The notes: generated by a model from the sequence alone, not told the origin. Positions 34,472 to 47,392 are shown, counted from the first letter of the stretch. The stretch: 64,000 bases of DNA from Aquilaria yunnanensis (GCA_039654915.1 CM077597.1:37360001-37424000); one strand, 5' to 3'. Translations and numbers: made by a program.

Positions 34472-37400
34472 TGTCAAGGCCCAATTCACCCCTACCCTAA
34501 ACCTCTCATGAGGTTTAAATCAACCGATTATTTTTCATATGGTGAATTAGGTCTTGACAACAAGGGTACTTAACCACAAATTTTAGTTCAAGATTGGGTT
34601 GGATTTAGGTGAAGGTGACTTATTAACCTATCAAGTCTTTAGTTGAATAGGTTAAGTTATCAGTTGAACACATTAAGTTATCAGTTTAATGTGTCACCTT
34701 AATGAGTGCACTTGGTTTAGCTTACCTTGTCACTTATTGGGTACATAGGTGGATTTGTGTACGTACTTGTATGTGTGTGATTTAGTGTACTTGGGGGAGA
34801 CTTAATTAAAACCGTGCATGGATTATTTTCCTTAGCCCATCATACAAAGTGCCCATTACATACATACAAGGCACAAGCCATGTTCTACTCTAATTCCCTA
34901 TACTATTAGTTATGTACATACATTTCCAATCCAAAATTAGGCAAATAGGGACTACATTGCCAAAATTTACATGCGAAAAAAGTTGGCCTACATAAATATC
35001 ATGCAAGTTACAAAGAATGGTTCAAATAGTTTCATAGTTCCTATGCCAACTGTCACTTTGACCTCCACTTTCACTTCATGCTTAGGCTATAGTTGCCTTA
35101 TTACTCTTCTAGTCTTAACCCATGCCAAGATGGATCCAAATTGCAACTAGACCCACTGCATCCATTTGGGCCTACAAATCATTATACAACCATTAGTTCA
35201 AACTGATGGAATTTTCAAGCTTTCTTTCATAAACCATCAAATCTGAACCATACCTCATTATTCCTAAACCTTTCTAAGAGGTTCCTTAGCACTTACTCTT
35301 ATACTTCCTTAATTGAAATGGAAAAAAGAGCCCGTGAGTGCACAATTACGCAGTAAGGATTCAATTCGGCAACTAGTGCCTACACAATGTCTATAACATT
35401 GCTATATATATAAACCTCCAATTTTGCTTAGTAACTTGCAACCAAATACAAAGAAAACATAAAAAAGACAAGAAAAAACATAATACAAGATACCTATATG
35501 CATAATTCAAAGGTTAGTACACACAAACAATCAACAAAGCATGGAAACACACATACCACACACATGGTTTCACTTAACATAGCAACCATGCATTTTCTTT
35601 GAATTTACCAAGGGATCACTTTAATTAGGTTCAATTTAACACAAAGATCTACGAAATATAGTAAGTTTGGCTGAGCTTCTCAAAAACCCTAATGTTTTCC
35701 AAAAGTAAACTAGCTAGCTCACCAAAGTGCTTAATGCACATACAGCCTATTAACATGGCCTCTAGGTTCCATTGGCCATAGCCATCCCCTAGGGTGGATT
35801 TTTCCCCTTCAAAATGTAGGAGAAGAAGCCCCATCTAAACCTTTACTTATCTCAGAAATGGTAGCAAAGAATCTTGAACATAAATCAAACACCACATGCG
35901 CCGACATGGGCTAGCCATAAGCCACCATGTCTTGATTTTGTTCTTTTTGCTTCATCCTACTCCAATCTTTCTTTTTGGTTTTTTGTAGGAACTTTAGTTC
36001 AATTTTTCAATGGATGGAAACTAAATTGAATGAGTTTAGATGTTACCACCTCACAAAATGGGAGAATTACAAGTGTGTCATAATGGCTAAAAACCGTTAT
36101 ATTGTGTAATTCTCACCATAGTGGTTGTAGTGTGGGGGGTAAAAGGTATGATCAACACCTCCTTAAAAGTGTTCCAAGTTGGTAACTTGGTCCCCAAGAA
36201 AAGCCTTAAGGATTGCTTGTTTGTCAAGCAACCTATGGACTTTTTTGTAAGATTTTGGAAATTTGGATACTCAATTGCAAAACTTTCACAAAAGAGATTT
36301 GGAGAGTTATGGGAAGGATATGAATGGTATGAAAGTTCTATTGGAGGACCAAATTGCTTATGGAAGAGAACTAAGGACAAAGAAAACACAAAAAGGCATA
36401 AGGGACCTAAGTGTTCTAATGTAGGCCTTAAGATGTGTGTGTCTATGACTTAAGTCAAATGGAAGTTTTGTGGGGTTATCCCACATAAGGAGGGATGCTA
36501 AAGGAAGATAAGGATGGTTAAATGTGGGCCAATAGATTAAGACTAAGAAACCATAGTCTTGTAGCAAGGAAAATGACATAAGACAAGGTTAAGACTACTT
36601 AAGTGTCTTTAGTGTACTTTTGACTATTTAAGTAGTCAAGACCACCTTTGCTCTCTAAATTTCAGCCTACACCAGCAAAAAGAAATCCAGCCCTCTCCTC
36701 CACAATTTATCCATAGCCACCATACCATCAAACTCAAAACTGCTTGCAATTGAAGTCAAGGAAGCACAATTGGAAGCTATTTGGTGCTATTGCTTGAGTG
36801 CACCTAGGATCAAGCTCCAATTTCAGCATACCCATCAAGGTAAGGGTTCTCTTGCTCTCATGGGTTGTTTTCTGTATTTTCAAACATCCATGGAGCTAGG
36901 GCTAAGCTTGGAAGAGAGCCATGTGCTTGATGAACCAAGCTTAGTGAGGGGAGTGCACTTATTGAAGGTTTTGTGACCTAGTGTCAAGTGCACAGTGATG
37001 GCAGCGAATTTCTGGGTTTCTAGGGCCCAAAAGTTAGTACTAACTAGTGTTAAAATCATCCTAAGACCAAGCATTAGCTTGAGGAGGGCTGCCATAGTGA
37101 TTTGGTTATGTTTATTATGTGTTTTATGGAGTAACCTATGGTATATGTTGCTGCCACATTTCATGTGTTTGTTGTTTGTGTTTGGCTGCTGCATTTGGTT
37201 GTTATATCTTGTATATATGCATTGTGTTTTTTGTGTTTTAGTCTCTTTGGATGCAGGTTTTAATGATGGTTACATTGCCTATTGATTCCAAGTGCTAGCC
37301 TTACTAAGTTTCTCAATGAAACTTACTCCCCTCAATTCTGTCATTTCAGGTCCAGCAGAAAGATCACATTCAAACTAACCTTTTTGGTTTGAGTTTTGAT

Positions 37401-39249
37401 CTGAAATTTCAGGTACATAAACTTCCATATGTCTAGTTGTGATCTGGAAACTTTTGTCATTTTAGGAGCACATTTGGTATTTTTAATGGTGGTACTTATT
37501 GTGTTGTGCAGCAGCTGTCCAGCATCCTGTTTTTGGAGTCCATTGTGTCTCAGGACCTCCTGTAACCTAGGGGACGTATTTAGTTAAGACCATATTTTAG
37601 TGAATGTATGCATGTACATGTAGTGTATGTAAAAGGAGACAAGTATGAGAACATTTGAGTAATGTTTTGGCTATGTAAGTGATGTGGTGCAAAGCTGCCT
37701 AAGTGTGAATGATGGGCTGCTTACTTGTAAATTCTGTTTTGACCACATAAAGTTGTTAAAAGAAAGGGAATGTAATTCCTATGTGTAATGGACATATATG
37801 GGATAGCCTTGGAGGGCTTTCCCCTTGTGAATGAAGTGTTTGCATGGTTTGGAAAAATTGTATGGGCAAAATGGTCCAAAAGTTGCCAGAATTTCGACTC
37901 TGGACCTAAAGTTAAATATTTCCCTGTTTAGATTGAATATTGGTATGAAATTTTGACCAAACCTAGAGTAAATCTATAGGGTTAACTGGGATTTTGAATT
38001 TCTAGATTTAGAGCCCTGTAGCCAAATATATGACGTTGCAAAGTTGGATGAGGTACTGTTCATTTGGTCAGAATTTTGTAACCAACTTAAAAAATCCATA
38101 ACTTGGTTCATAGGTGGGCTATTGATGTAAAAAAAAATTCATTGGTTTGCTCTAAGTCTCCACTTCATAATGGAGCAAATAAAACATGGGGTTATGAGGC
38201 TAGAATGATATATTTTATTAGTGGAAGTTACAGGTGCAGTAGCTGGCCACTAGAACTTAACAAGATTGCCTAATGTGTGGAAGCCAAAACTAAGACTTGT
38301 GCTAGTGTTTTCCTTCTTTGCTGCCATTGTGTGAATGAAATGTGAATATGTGTGTGATGGTTGGACCAATATGCATGTATTTACATAGTGCCCAAGAGGG
38401 CCACTTGGGTATGCTCACTAAGGGTAGTGTTTTGATGGCCTACAGAACATTACCAATCCTGGGAGTCCAAATGCACAGTTTTGGCACCATAACTGGACTA
38501 CCCCGGAGTGGGTAACATTAGAAGCTACCTTCAAATAATTAATTCCAAGTAGTGGCCAAATGGCCTTGGCAGTCAAATATGTTAACTAGACCACGATCTA
38601 ACTTCCTGCTTGTCACTTGAATCATTTTAAACATTCTAGTAACCTATTTAGCTTCCTTGGTGGCATGTTTTGAGCATTCACTTGGCTCATTAATTTGGCC
38701 ATTTATGCCCCTAAGTTTTCACTTGAACTTATGCACACTTGAAGTGCACTTGCGAACCCCACAGGGCACCCTAGGCTACCTCACAGTGTTTGCATGGGTT
38801 GTTCACATTTTCTTGGCCTCCATTATAAACCTCATTCTCACTCCAATTCCAAGCATCAACTTATGCACTCCCTTCTTAAAAGCTACACTTTAAAGCCTTT
38901 ACAATGCTAGGGGTGCACATAAGGGTGTGCCCAAGAGCCACCCTGTCCCTTCCTTGGTGCCCCCTGGTACCCTTAAGTTTTTGAGCACTATTTCTTCAAT
39001 CTTTGAGTTCTCACTTCAAAGTCTACCTTGGAACATAACTTGAGCAATTTTTAGCTCACAAGTAGAAGACTTTCCCTCATGTTCCACTACAAGGTGTTTA
39101 GCATTTCTTAGGACACCCCATGAGTGCTTGTTCTGTTTTTACCTATTCTCTTCATGTCCATGACTTGCAGCACTCATATACATAATTCATACACATTTTA
39201 TACCAACGATAAGCATAGGCCATGGCCTATACTAGTCATAGGCATGACA
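34472..39249 (-). mobile_element. Solo LTR of the chromovirus 2 family, TSD (C/T)CTCA, with nested LTR
   Basis: On the plus strand it starts TGTCAAGGCCCAATTC and ends GGCATGACA. On the minus strand it matches the 3' LTR of chromovirus 2 at 54050. Flanks CCTCA (34467-34471) and TCTCA (39250-39254) differ at one base. Without the nested TGTTACC LTR and its extra TSD copy it is about 2.3 kb. A minus-strand open frame at 35834-35649 is shared with other copies. Confidence 0.88.
36041..38517 (+). mobile_element. Solo LTR, TGTTACC family, TSD TTAGA
   Basis: Starts TGTTACCACC and ends GTGGGTAACA (2477 bp), flanked by perfect TTAGA copies at 36036-36040 and 38518-38522. Removing it rejoins an LTR that matches 58435-58360 read in reverse (AAACTAAATTGAATGAG next to AAGCTA). 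Plus orientation is inferred from a TATTTAAG promoter-like word near 36640 followed by a leader-like region with a GGTAAGG splice-donor-like word. Confidence 0.94.
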
Positions 39250-39700
39250 TCTCAAACTATTAGGCTTTTAGCCTTTTGTAAGGTTTACCTTGCTTCCAAT
39301 CATTTAGCCTAGGGGGGCCTCTAGCTATTAGGATTTTAGCCTTCATAAGGCCAGCCTCTAATTTGATTGTGTGCACTTGATAACCTTTTTGGCCGTTAGG
39401 CATTTAGCCTTCACAAGGTCAATCGCCCATTTGACCTTGTCACCTTGACAGGCCTTTGGCTGTTAGACCTCAAGGGGCATGGCCTTTATGTGATTAAAGA
39501 ATATTCATAGGCTATTTTTAGAAAAGGTGATGACCTTTGATTGATTAGGAAGTCTTCATGGGGTATTCGATGTACATGCTAGCCTTTCAGTGATTAAGAA
39601 GCCTACATGGGCTTTTTGGGGAAGATGTTGGCCTTTAAGTGTTGAGAAGCCTTCGTCAATTATGTGCATCATCAAGGGGTGTGCTGATGTGACCTTGATC
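39250..39700. repeat. Degenerate tandem arrays (period about 68, then about 49 bp)
   Basis: The motif TTAGGnTTTTAGCCTT recurs at about 39258, 39327, 39395 and 39462 (spacing 67-69). Then GGCCTTTnnGTGATTAAGAAG, with CTTCATGGGCT, recurs at about 39486, 39534, 39582 and 39630 (spacing about 49). It lies just before a polypurine-like tract at 39741. Confidence 0.78.
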
Positions 39701-39740
39701 CATTTCTATGATAGATGACAACAAGTTCTATTGATGAACA

Positions 39741-39755
39741 TGTGGGGGAGACTTT
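39741..39755 (+). other. Polypurine-like tract followed by a TG LTR-like start
   Basis: TGTGGGGGAGACTTT then TGATGCACC at 39756. The arrangement resembles the end of a Tat internal region and the start of its 3' LTR, with the tandem arrays at 39250-39700 as its 3' untranslated region. No LTR end or TSD could be placed. Confidence 0.45.
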
Positions 39756-42060
39756 TGATGCACCAGTGAGGTTGTAGCCTATAAAAGTTATAGTGATGAA
39801 ATAGTTTAATGGAGCCCTTGGCTTCAATTGTGGATAAGTATAACTAGGACAATGTGTTTGAATGTGCTGCTAGTCCCTTGGCTTTACAATAATCCCTTGT
39901 CTCAGTTTCATATCATTTTCTTCATTCGTTTGATGTAATGGAGTTCTCTAGGGTGTTTGAAATAGAGCATACATTTTTTTGCTTCACTTTCCATTCCTAG
40001 CATAACTGCTACTTTGCAATACACTTGTGGCATTGATATTATTGTTTCATCTATTGTGATTGTAGCATAGGTTGGCCCTGTAGCTGTTTCAGACACTGAT
40101 ACTGAAGCATGCTGGTGTGTGACTAAGAATTTATGTGAAGGGGAAGTATTCAATTTTGCCTTCTAGGAACGACTAACATGTAAAAACCAAGGACTTACCA
40201 CACGAAACCCATGTCAACATTTCCTTGTGCTAAATCCAAACTAGGGCCAGGTTGTAGTGGACTTAATGGTGCTTATTGGGTGTTTGGAGCCATAGAATCA
40301 TGCTGCATTTTTCTTATTTCTCTGTTGCATTGCTAATATGGTGGCTTGCAAGTTCATTAACTGTAACTGAGGGTTCATCTAATCATCACGTGAGCGTGCT
40401 TAATTAATATGAGACTTCGGCTCGAATGTGTTACTCTCATAGTATTTCAATATGTGGCAAAACATATATATCATGAGATGGTCACAATCATGTGTATATC
40501 AACGAATGGTCATCTTTGCATATGGGAACAAGATTATATTATTAAAAAATATTTTTCATACCTTGATGGAAAATGTGTAAATAATCATTCTAGTATGACA
40601 TGGGTTTGTTGTCTAAACTTTTCATGTCCCACCTTGTGCATGTAGAAGCCTTCTTAAGCTCTTTGGCTATTGAGCTCCATAATTAAGCTACAACTACCTT
40701 TGGACCCCTACCACTTTTAATTGAAAGATCTTTCCCAAAAATGATATCGTTAGGCATAATATTGTTTTCATATAAAAGTTGTGCCATATAAAAAATTTAG
40801 AGCATTATATGTTAACGCAATCACCTAGTTGCACTTGTGGCCATTGTAACATTTGTATATGAACTCTAATTTAAATGAGTAGCATGAAATGTCTTCTGAC
40901 TATCTCTTAATTAGAATATGGTCACCCCGCATTATGTGGATGGAGTTATAAATGTGACCCTTTTTGCAAGTGTATGATGAATACTCAAGCCACTAGCCCT
41001 CAGATATCTTAATTACTCCTGCTTAAACCTTGTGGTGATAGCCATACTTTATAGTTCTAATGATAAATTCTTGTGTATCAAAGTACTTCCCACAAAAATT
41101 TGGGAGGCTAAATGTATATCACATGATGTAAGGGGTGTTATCCTTGATATGGTATATGGGAACAATTATGTAAAATATAGGTGTTACCTCATATGGAGGG
41201 TGCAATCGTAGTTTGCTACATGTCCCTTAGGATAGCCAATGTTGAGATTGAACTAGCAAACTTGCTGTGTCATTTTTCCATGAGACAAAGCTTCCTGCCA
41301 CTACTAGAGGCACCCTCCAGCATGAGCAAAGTAATACTTGCTTGATCTCTTCCTCCTCTTAATCCTCTTCTTGCCCCATTTTGTTTTTTTTCTTTTTTTG
41401 TACTATTGGAAGCTCGTCATTGAGGCAATTCCATGAAGAAACTTCAACTGGTCTATCTCCATGTTGGTTTAATGATAATATCTCTCCAGAGAAGCAAGTT
41501 AATAGGCTCCATAAACTTGGTACATAATAGGCATGTAACAGCAAAAAAAAGTTACAATTCATATGCAGCTCATATACTCGCAATATTTATAAACTGAAGA
41601 GAATTTTATGCATGCATATATATATATATATGCATGTATGTATGTATATGTATGCATGCATGCATGCATGCATTTATGTATGTATGTATGTACGTATGTA
41701 TATTTTTTCTTTTGCCATGCCAAGTGCCAATTAGAGCTTTCATGCATGTGCATGTTAGAGTTTTTAATCCATTCTGTGGACATGTATGCACATTCTATGA
41801 GATTTTTATGTTCTATGAGATGCATTAGCAATATATTTCCTCATGAATTATTAGCCATGTTGTTCGTGGTTACTAATGTATGATTCATTTTCAAAATAAA
41901 ATAATCAATGGCCTTATGACTTAATTATGTTCAAAGGAAAAGGCATGGACTTTGATACCTCATCAAATTGGCATTAGACCAAAGTCTGGAATCGTCACAT
42001 GAAAAGTTGTTTTCATGGTGCCAGTTCATCCTTTAGCCATAAGCCAATTCTTCTACCTCA
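39756..42060. other. Unassigned sequence, no gene seen
   Basis: Only short open frames of no known family (for example a minus-strand frame at 40153-39908). It may be the LTR begun at 39756 plus older sequence. It contains the microsatellite at 41608. Confidence 0.4.
41608..41703. repeat. Compound microsatellite (ATGC/TA/TATG)
   Basis: Runs of CATG, TA and TATG/TACG units, largely self-complementary, so able to form hairpins. Open frames through it are artefacts of the repeat. Confidence 0.95.
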
Positions 42061-42630
42061 ATTAATAGGCTATACTTCTTGTTCTATTACTCATTTAGTC
42101 CATGTTAATGCAAGCCAATTTTTGGCTGGTTGCTCTCCATTTTGAAGCCATTAATGGTGGTGTCCTTGGGGATTTCGGTCATCTAAGCTCTGCATCTATG
42201 GCTAGACGTACTCACTCTAATCAGCTACAATTCTTAAAAGGCACCAAAAATGGGTGAAGGAAGTCCATGTGAATAGCTTAATGGAATAGCCTCTTCTGTG
42301 TGTAGCTGGAGATTGGCTCCTTTTATACCTATTTTGAGAGGTTAAGCACCCCAAATATGCCATTCATGAGTTTGACTAGATCAGGCAGCAAGGGTCTATG
42401 TCATCCCAACTATCTCTACAGCCAGCTGTTCTGACATAGGCCTAAGTGAGCAATTTGCACACACCCAGGAGTACTTTCCTAATGGTTTTTTTCATCATTA
42501 GGCCTCATTAATGCTGAGGCAGGTGGCTTATCCTTCAGTCAAATAGCATAGGTGAAACTACAGGGGATGAACTACTAGCCAGTTAAATGGTCTTTGAGCA
42601 AGTCTTAAGGCCTATGCCCTTCAGTCATCA
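42060..42630 (-). mobile_element. 3' LTR of Tat element B (left end approximate)
   Basis: Minus strand: starts TGATGACTGAAGGGCATAGG at 42630, next to the polypurine tract, and resembles the start of element A's LTR. A TATA box (AGGTATAAAAGGAG, near 42321-42329) sits about 300 bp in. The left end is estimated from the length of the U5 part in element A. Confidence 0.62.
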
Positions 42631-42631
42631 C

Positions 42632-42643
42632 ATGCCCTCCCCC
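42632..42643 (-). other. Polypurine tract of Tat element B
   Basis: Minus strand GGGGGAGGGCAT before the LTR start at 42630; compare GAGGGGGGCATA in element A. Confidence 0.7.
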
Positions 42644-42756
42644 AATTGGTCAATTGATGTCTTCCTCTTCTTAGTAGCACATTGCTTGATCTTCCCGAAA
42701 ATGATTGTTATTTCTGCCAGAAGTACATTACATCATTTCATCTCAAGGGTGTCAAT

Positions 42757-44160
42757 TGTTAGTGTTGTGCCCAAAAGCCAATCATGAGATGATTGTATTT
42801 TGCACATTGAGTCATAATATTTTATTGAGGCATTAATCCAGCAATTACGTTTGTTGTTTTGTTTTTGTGTAATGTAATAAACATAATTGTAACCCTAGAA
42901 TAATGATATTCTCAAATGTCCCTGGTTTAGTATTATTGTGGAGTGGGTTACAATAATACATAATGACTAGTGGAGACTAATATGAGATATGTAGTCTACA
43001 TATGGGTACAAGTTGGAGAACTTGTTACCGGACCGACTTACCATGGAATGCTACATGGACTATTATATGAATGTCATAAGTGATTTTCATAGTGATCATG
43101 GTATATGCAGTCCTTTGACCTAAGGTCATCAAGGTTCCCTTCATGTGAGTCATATACTTTGATACTTCCCTTTGTTGCTCGTAACTGAGTGAACTTGAAG
43201 GAGGTCATTGGGTTTGTTAGATATCATGTAGAGGGATTTGTATAATCAAGATGGGATTTGTCCTTCCTATGTAATGGGAGTGATATCTTTGGGCCCCTTT
43301 ATAGAGTGAGACTTAGAAAATGCATGGCCATGCTCGAATCAGTTAATATACGATATCAATGTCATCAATTTAAGTTAGTCTACTCGGTAATCAAGAAACC
43401 AAAGATTGGGCTATATGAGAGTGACACATTCCATGTCTCATGCCTAGTCTTGATATCTTGGACAAAGGGACAATGGCATATATGGGTAATGATCATAAAG
43501 GTTTAGTCGAATCATCGACAATCTTATCACATGGGCAGCAATGATGTGTTGCTAGACACCGCTCATTACTTATGATCATAAATGTGATTTATGATCATTG
43601 CCAACGTGGTAAGAGCCCTTTTCGTTGCACATATAAAGCTATTTGGATTATTAGAGTGCATGGGCTAATTATTTGGGTTATGGTTTCATGATAATTTTGT
43701 GTTAATAATTGGCCCAAAACATGAGCCATTATTAAGCCTGAAATTAAAGCCTAATTGGATTAAGGCTTTGAAACCCATTAGGCCTGGAAGTTGAGTCTCA
43801 CTATAAATACAACTTGTAGTGAGAAATTCGCAGCCAAACCCTAGCCTCCCAAAAAGAGATAGCCACACTCTTCTCTTGCAATTCCTTGGAGGATGCAAGC
43901 TAGCACTGTGAGCACAAGTGAAACACATTTGCCGAGACGTGGCGGAAGTGTGGTGATCTCGAGAGGCTTGTGTGGATACTATAGAGAGGTTCAATGCATG
44001 AACTGTTCAGGGTTTGTGATTCAACTCTACAGTTGGGTGAGAGATCTTAATTGAAATTAGGTATGAAAATTTTTGAACACCCGGTTTACCCCATTTCACT
44101 TAGATCATGGAGAGTTTCGATTAAATTTTGCTGTGCTTGTTTGGCTTCCAAAACCCTACA
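42757..44160 (+). mobile_element. Copia-like solo LTR (1.4 kb), TSD TCAAT
   Basis: Starts TGTTAGTGTTGTGCCC and ends AAAACCCTACA (1404 bp), with perfect TCAAT duplications at 42752-42756 and 44161-44165. A TATA box (CTATAAATAC, 43801-43810) sets the plus orientation. The content matches a dispersed plant LTR pattern I recall (GGAATGCTACATGG, GGGCAGCAATGATG, CTCGAGAGGCTTGTGTGG). The superfamily is a guess because no internal region is present. It sits between the polypurine tract of element B and the antisense gene promoter. Confidence 0.88.
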
Positions 44161-44378
44161 TCAATTACATCTTCTCAATTGATGAGCATTATGTCAGTTA
44201 ATAAGTGCACACTTTTATGTCCTTTCAAGAATCATTGCCTCGAGTCTAGGTTTCTAGGCACACGTGCCATCCAGTGATTGGTGTAGCTAGTAGCGCATGC
44301 CTAGAGTGAATAGAGGGTCATTTTAATCTTTTCACATTTTGTATTCAATACGATGCATGATCGCACTTTGTCAGAGGC

Positions 44379-44386
44379 TATATATA
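44379..44386 (+). promoter_or_regulatory. TATA box of the antisense gene, element B
   Basis: GAGGCTATATATACCCCC, 163 bp before the ATG at 44549, followed by a C/T-rich leader (CTCTTGCTTTCTATTTACAC). It corresponds to the TATA box at 31675-31667 in element A. Confidence 0.68.
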
Positions 44387-45431
44387 CCCCCCTTTAGTGG
44401 GGAACTCATCTCTTGCTTTCTATTTACACTTGCTTCTTTTCACTCTCTAGTTTCTCTAGTTTTTCCGTGAGCTTCCGATGAAGTTTTTCCATTTTTAGTT
44501 GGGCCTTGCTTCTGATTCCCTCTATTTTTTATTAACCAAAGAAGACAAATGGTTGAGGTGACTACCACTTCTAGAGGAAACTGGTAGTCCTTGGATGCTC
44601 ATCCTAGCTGCATGATGCCGCAGAAGGTTGTGAAGTGAAGATGAAGTACTTTTTACCCGTCAAGGCTACTATTTGGGTTCCAAACAAAAGGGAAATGAGC
44701 TATCAACCTTGTGAGGGTGAGATCAGTGTCTTCAAGACCTAGTTGAAGGTCGGGCTATGATATCCTCCCCATCTTGTGGTGAAGGACTTTTGCAAATTCA
44801 ACATGATCATAGTCAATCAACATTCCCCAAACTCCTATGCTGATTTTAATGCATATTTATGAGTAAGTAGTGTGTTTAGGCTAAAGCCACATTTTCTATT
44901 CTTTTTGTAGTACTACAAGTTACTTACTGTGCCAAAAGGTTCTTTTTATTTCATGTCCCCATGAGGTTGCGGAAGCAAGATTTACTCTTTCGTGTTTGGC
45001 ACATAGGATACCTAGTGCAACTGGCAAAAGAAGTACTTCTTTATGTCTGTGTCAGAGTCTTAAGGGATGCCAAGTGACTAGGCTGCCGGGAGCTTGGAGG
45101 TAGATGTCGACAACCCTTTCATGCTTTCGGACAAGAAGTTAAAGAAACATTTCCATGACTTTGATGCTCGAATTCAGGCGATCGCAAATTCAGGAAACTT
45201 AAACGAGGGAGCTGATCCTTTCCCATTTCCCATCAACTAGGCTTTGATGTCAGTGGACGTTCTGCATGCCCTTCATGTCTACCACCCTTCTTCAATCAAA
45301 TCAAAGGCCACTAATCCTTTTCTCCCCCCTACTTTGGTTGATCCCTCTAAGGCTGATGATCCCCTTAAGGTCCCAGTCTTAGTTCAAATGCTTCGGGGGG
45401 ATATTTTCCACTCTGTGTTTATTTCTCTGAA

Positions 45432-45494
45432 GTGTTTTTCCATTATGGTTTTTATTCTTTGGTGATGCACATTGATGCCTTCTTTTTGACAAAG
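45432..45494 (+). other. Intron 1 of the antisense gene, element B (63 bp)
   Basis: CTCTGAA|GTGTTTTTCC at the donor and CTTTTTGACAAAG|ATGGGAG at the acceptor. Its place, just before a MGENFSAQ / MAKKSAAF start, equals intron 1 of element A. Confidence 0.62.
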
Positions 45495-46374
45495 ATGGGA
45501 GAAAACTTTAGTGCCCAATTCTACCAAAAGGCCTTTCTTGCTAGGGCATAGAAGGAAGACAACAAGAAGGTGGCTAAGAAGAAGCCTAGAAGGAAGGCCT
45601 CTATCTACCCTCTATCAACAATGGCCCATACGATAGAGTTGTCCACCAATGTTCCTACCATGGAGGTGGCGCCTGAGTGATGGGCTCTATTCAACACAGG
45701 GATCCTTCTTTTGGAGGACTCCAACGTTGTTGAATTAGAGAAGCTCAGAAGGGAGATCTCTACTCCCCCACCAAGTCCACGCACTACCATGAGTCTACTA
45801 GGAGCCAAGACCAAGTAAGCCCTAATTGCCCAAGAGGTCAAGAAAAAGAGAGAGGAGAAGAATGCCAAGTAGCTTACAGTGGTGGTCAATGACGCTATTG
45901 AGATTTTGGACAACGAAGGTGCTTTTAGGCATGCCAAAGTTCCTCCTCAAGGTTCGGTCACCTTAACTCCCCTTTTTCTTGGCTACTTTTTGGCTTATAA
46001 TTTGATTGAGGATTGGTTAGGGATTGATATAGTAAATGAACTTTGGTGTGACCATCTAAGGCAGACATCAGCTCCAGGGCGGATGGTGGAACACAGGTAT
46101 CGCCATACAGCCAGAAATGCCCATTTACTGAAGGGGGCTTTTTTGAGGTGACCTGCTTGGGACGTCATTGAGGATATGTCTCTATTTGATATTGACATAT
46201 CCAAAAGGATGATTTTGTAGCTTTAACAAGGGGGTGACCACCAATGCCACCTTCCAGGAACTTGCAAAAGATCTCCTGAAGGAGGAATGCATCACTGAAG
46301 CACTAATGGATTACTCTACGAAGGTTAATCTTTTTGGACTTCAATTTTCCTTATTGAAAGTTTATTTCACCTTC

Positions 46375-46570
46375 TATCATACCTGTAGCTTGCATGGGCC
46401 ATGGGATTTGAATCTTATGTGAATTTGATGGAAAATAATGTTGTGAAGAGGTAATGCAAGTCATGAAACACAAGGAGAAAAAAACTATACAAGACTAAGT
46501 ACTCATAATATGCCCCAAATAGATTCTAAGGACATCATGGAACATAAGAGAAAAATGCTTCAGAATAGTG
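46375..46570 (+). mobile_element. 5' LTR scrap of chromovirus 2
   Basis: Matches the first 190 bp of the LTR at 54050: AGCTTGCATGGGCCATGGG and AGACTAAGTACTCATAA compare with AACTTGCATAGGCCATGGG and AGACTAAGTACTCATAG. It ends where RT sequence begins, marking a deletion of about 2 kb of LTR plus the 5' half of the internal region. Confidence 0.75.
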
Positions 46571-47392
46571 CTAGGCATGGTAAATAGCATAAATAGCACT
46601 TAAGAACTGTGCTAGGTGTGTTTAAGAAACACCAACTATATGGCAAAGTGAGCAAATGCCATTTTCAGGCCAATGAAATTGAATTGTTAGGCCATGTAAT
46701 AAATGGGCAAGGAATGGCTGTAGACCCAGCGAACATTGAAGCTATCTTATAGAATATCAAAGAAATAAGAAGCTTCTTGGGTCTAGCTAGCTATTATAGA
46801 AGATTTGTAACAAGATTTTCTATAATGGTAGCTCCTTTAACCAAATTAACAAGAAAAGGACAAAAATTTGAATGGTCTGGGGAGTGTGAAAGAAGCTTCC
46901 TGGAGCTTAAAGACAACTCACTTCCACTCTTGTGCTAATGTTGCCGAATCCCTACAAAAGTTGTGAGCTTACACAGATGCATCTATTATGGGATTAGGAT
47001 GTATATTAATGGAAGAAAAACAAGCTATAGCTTATGGATCAAGGCAATTAAGGCAAGATGAGAAGAATTATCAAGTGCATGACCTAGAACATGCAACTGT
47101 GATTTTTGCCTCAAAACAGTGGAGACTTTACCTACTAGGTAATTAATTTCAAATCTTCACTGACCACAAAATTCTTAACTATCTATTTACTCATAAAGAA
47201 TTAAATATGAGACAAAGGAGATTGTTTGAATATCTCAACGACTTTAACAGTACCATTGAATACACTGAGGGCAAGGTTAACAAGGTGGCTGATGCCCTAA
47301 GCAGAAAATACACATGCATCTTGAAACATGGAGAGGAAGAACCAAATGAAGTTAATAAGCAAACTTGTTTGGCTAACAAGTGGCTAAAATAA
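46571..47392 (+). pseudogene. RT end and RNase H of chromovirus 2
   Basis: YGKVSKCHFQANEIELLGHV, MAVDPANIEA, SFLGLASYYRRFVTRFS, then YxDASIMGLGCILMEEKQ, HDLEHATVIFASKQWRLYL, FTDHKILNYLFTHKELNMRQ and VADALSRKYT. Stops and frameshifts lie near 46749, 46930-46970 and 47145. The sequence parallels 7270-7992 of chromovirus 1 domain by domain, at clear divergence. Confidence 0.9.

Noticed and set aside
34780..34800. TTGGGGGAGACTTAAT as a polypurine tract
   Set aside because: It lies inside an LTR bounded by a TSD at both ends, so it is probably a chance purine run.
41600..41703. CRISPR-like or structural RNA hairpin
   Set aside because: Simple repeats explain the self-complementarity; there are no spacers and the genome is a plant's.
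41608..41883. Open frames rich in Met, Cys, Tyr and His on both strands
   Set aside because: They are translations of the TATG/CATG microsatellite, open on both strands at once.
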